The translations under genes were made by a program, and so were the position numbers. Under the pieces are notes generated by a model. It saw nothing but the letters and a program-made list of their open reading frames with translations, was not told the DNA's origin and ran no database searches. 40,402 nucleotides of DNA from Acidobacteriota bacterium (GTDB lineage: Bacteria; Acidobacteriota; UBA6911; RPQK01; JAJDTT01), in contig JAJDTT010000254.1 of NCBI GenBank assembly GCA_022827025.1, positions 1 through 40,402 of the forward strand. Direction: 5' to 3'. This document shows positions 39,892 through 40,402 of this stretch, piece by piece. How positions within the stretch are numbered: position 1 is the first letter of the stretch; every line of letters starts with the position of its first letter.

Positions 39892-40090
39892 GGAGCTCCC
39901 CCACCGGCCCCGGTCCGGCGAAATCCTGCGAGAAAAGGAGTGGGGGTTTTCCTACCCCCACTCCCACGGGGGGACTGAAAGTCCCCCCTCCTATCCGCCC
40001 AACTCCGACCCCACCGGAGCCCAGCGAAAGCAACCGCAGCGAAGAGGGGGACAAGAATGTCCCCCCTCCGGGTGCCCCATGTTTTCTCAG
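39892..40090 (+). mobile_element. 200-bp GGAGCTCC repeat, complete copy
   Basis: Nearly identical to 12198-12397, with the same three hairpins (GGAGTGGGGGTT/CCTACCCCCACTCC, GGGGGGACTGAAAGTCCCCC, GGGGGACAAGAATGTCCCCC). It ends at TTTTCTCAG and is followed at once by a second GGAGCTCCCCCACCG start, a partial tandem copy. Confidence 0.92.
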
Positions 40091-40402
40091 GAGCTCCCCC
40101 ACCGCCGGGCCTCCGGCATGATCCCGCGAGAAACCGGGCGGGTGGAGCGGCGACTTTCTAGTCGCCGACTGGGACCGGCGTCCGGAGTATCCATGTTGCA
40201 ATGGGAGCGGCGTCATCCGGAGCGGCGTCGTCCTCGGCGCCGTCTTCCGACCTAGCATGCACACAAAACCGGGCGGCCGCATCGTCTCTCCCCCCCACTC
40301 CGCGCGTCCCCCCCGCCCGGCGCGACAGAGAGCGCACGGACCGCCCGTCCCTCCACAGCACACAGCCCGGACGTCGAGCCGCCGCGCTGCGCGTCCCCCC
40401 CA
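40091..40402. repeat. Partial repeat, REP hairpins and a truncated arm element at the window end
   Basis: 40091-40140 begins like the 200-bp repeat but diverges. 40148-40165 is GGCGACTTTCTAGTCGCC, a REP hairpin. 40206-40402 holds REP hairpins and the arm element in reverse orientation, cut off by the window end. No gene is supported. Short frames here are repeat-derived. Confidence 0.85.

Noticed and set aside
40206-40402. Short frames at the window end as genes
   Set aside because: They lie in the truncated arm element and REP hairpins, and have low-complexity Arg/Pro/Ser-rich products like other repeat-derived frames.

Overview
The window is GC-rich, densely packed bacterial DNA whose intergenic space is filled with short GC-rich hairpin repeats. 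The gene set is a type II secretion system with a PilM-like GspL and a GspD with an internal glycine/tyrosine tract, a DUF6807 protein, secreted beta-propeller proteins, acyl-CoA enzymes, phytanoyl-CoA dioxygenase, an AttH-like export locus and an LplT-PlsC-ligase fusion. This suggests a didermic heterotroph, most likely an environmental Acidobacteriota (an inference from gene content; no rRNA or tRNA gene was seen).

Layout. 1-9535: a type II secretion operon on the + strand, gspH (partial), gspI, gspJ, gspK, gspL, gspM, gspC, gspD. Several junctions are translationally coupled overlaps, but almost every other junction holds a repeat block. In gspI and gspJ the repeat arrays lie inside the coding sequence and lengthen the prepilin leader to about 130 and 97 residues. 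9534-12571: a MITE-like element, a secreted DUF6807 gene, and a RAYT (REP-associated HUH transposase) gene between long inverted arms built from the same repeat families. 12572-16403 (- strand): acyl-CoA dehydrogenase, acyl-CoA synthetase and ferritin, then an AT-rich divergent control region with a perfect Fur-type palindrome. 16404-22401 (+): ABC ATPase, FtsX-like permease and AttH/CrtC-like lipoprotein-export-type operon, then a sodium:solute symporter. 22430-26296: phytanoyl-CoA dioxygenase (-), a two-TM SLATT-like protein, two adjacent atypical SDR proteins and a TfoX-N protein. 26411-34121: a secreted 14-repeat FG-GAP/VCBS propeller protein, an AzgA-type purine permease, and a convergent 1138-residue MFS-acyltransferase-ligase fusion. 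34481-39866: secreted glycosidase-like propeller protein and cyclase-family protein (-), an orphan AbrB-type protein (+), a radical SAM protein (-) and an HpcH/HpaI aldolase (+). 39867-40402: more repeats.

How it fits together. The secretion operon supplies an outer-membrane route for folded periplasmic proteins, and several genes here encode signal-peptide-bearing proteins that could use it. The most unusual feature is the repeat landscape: a modular family of about 17-bp hairpins whose stem bases covary, arranged in periodic arrays (27 bp and 54 bp, both multiples of three) that have entered or extended coding sequences without breaking the frame. A RAYT gene in the same window, embedded in the same repeats, is the obvious candidate for having spread them.
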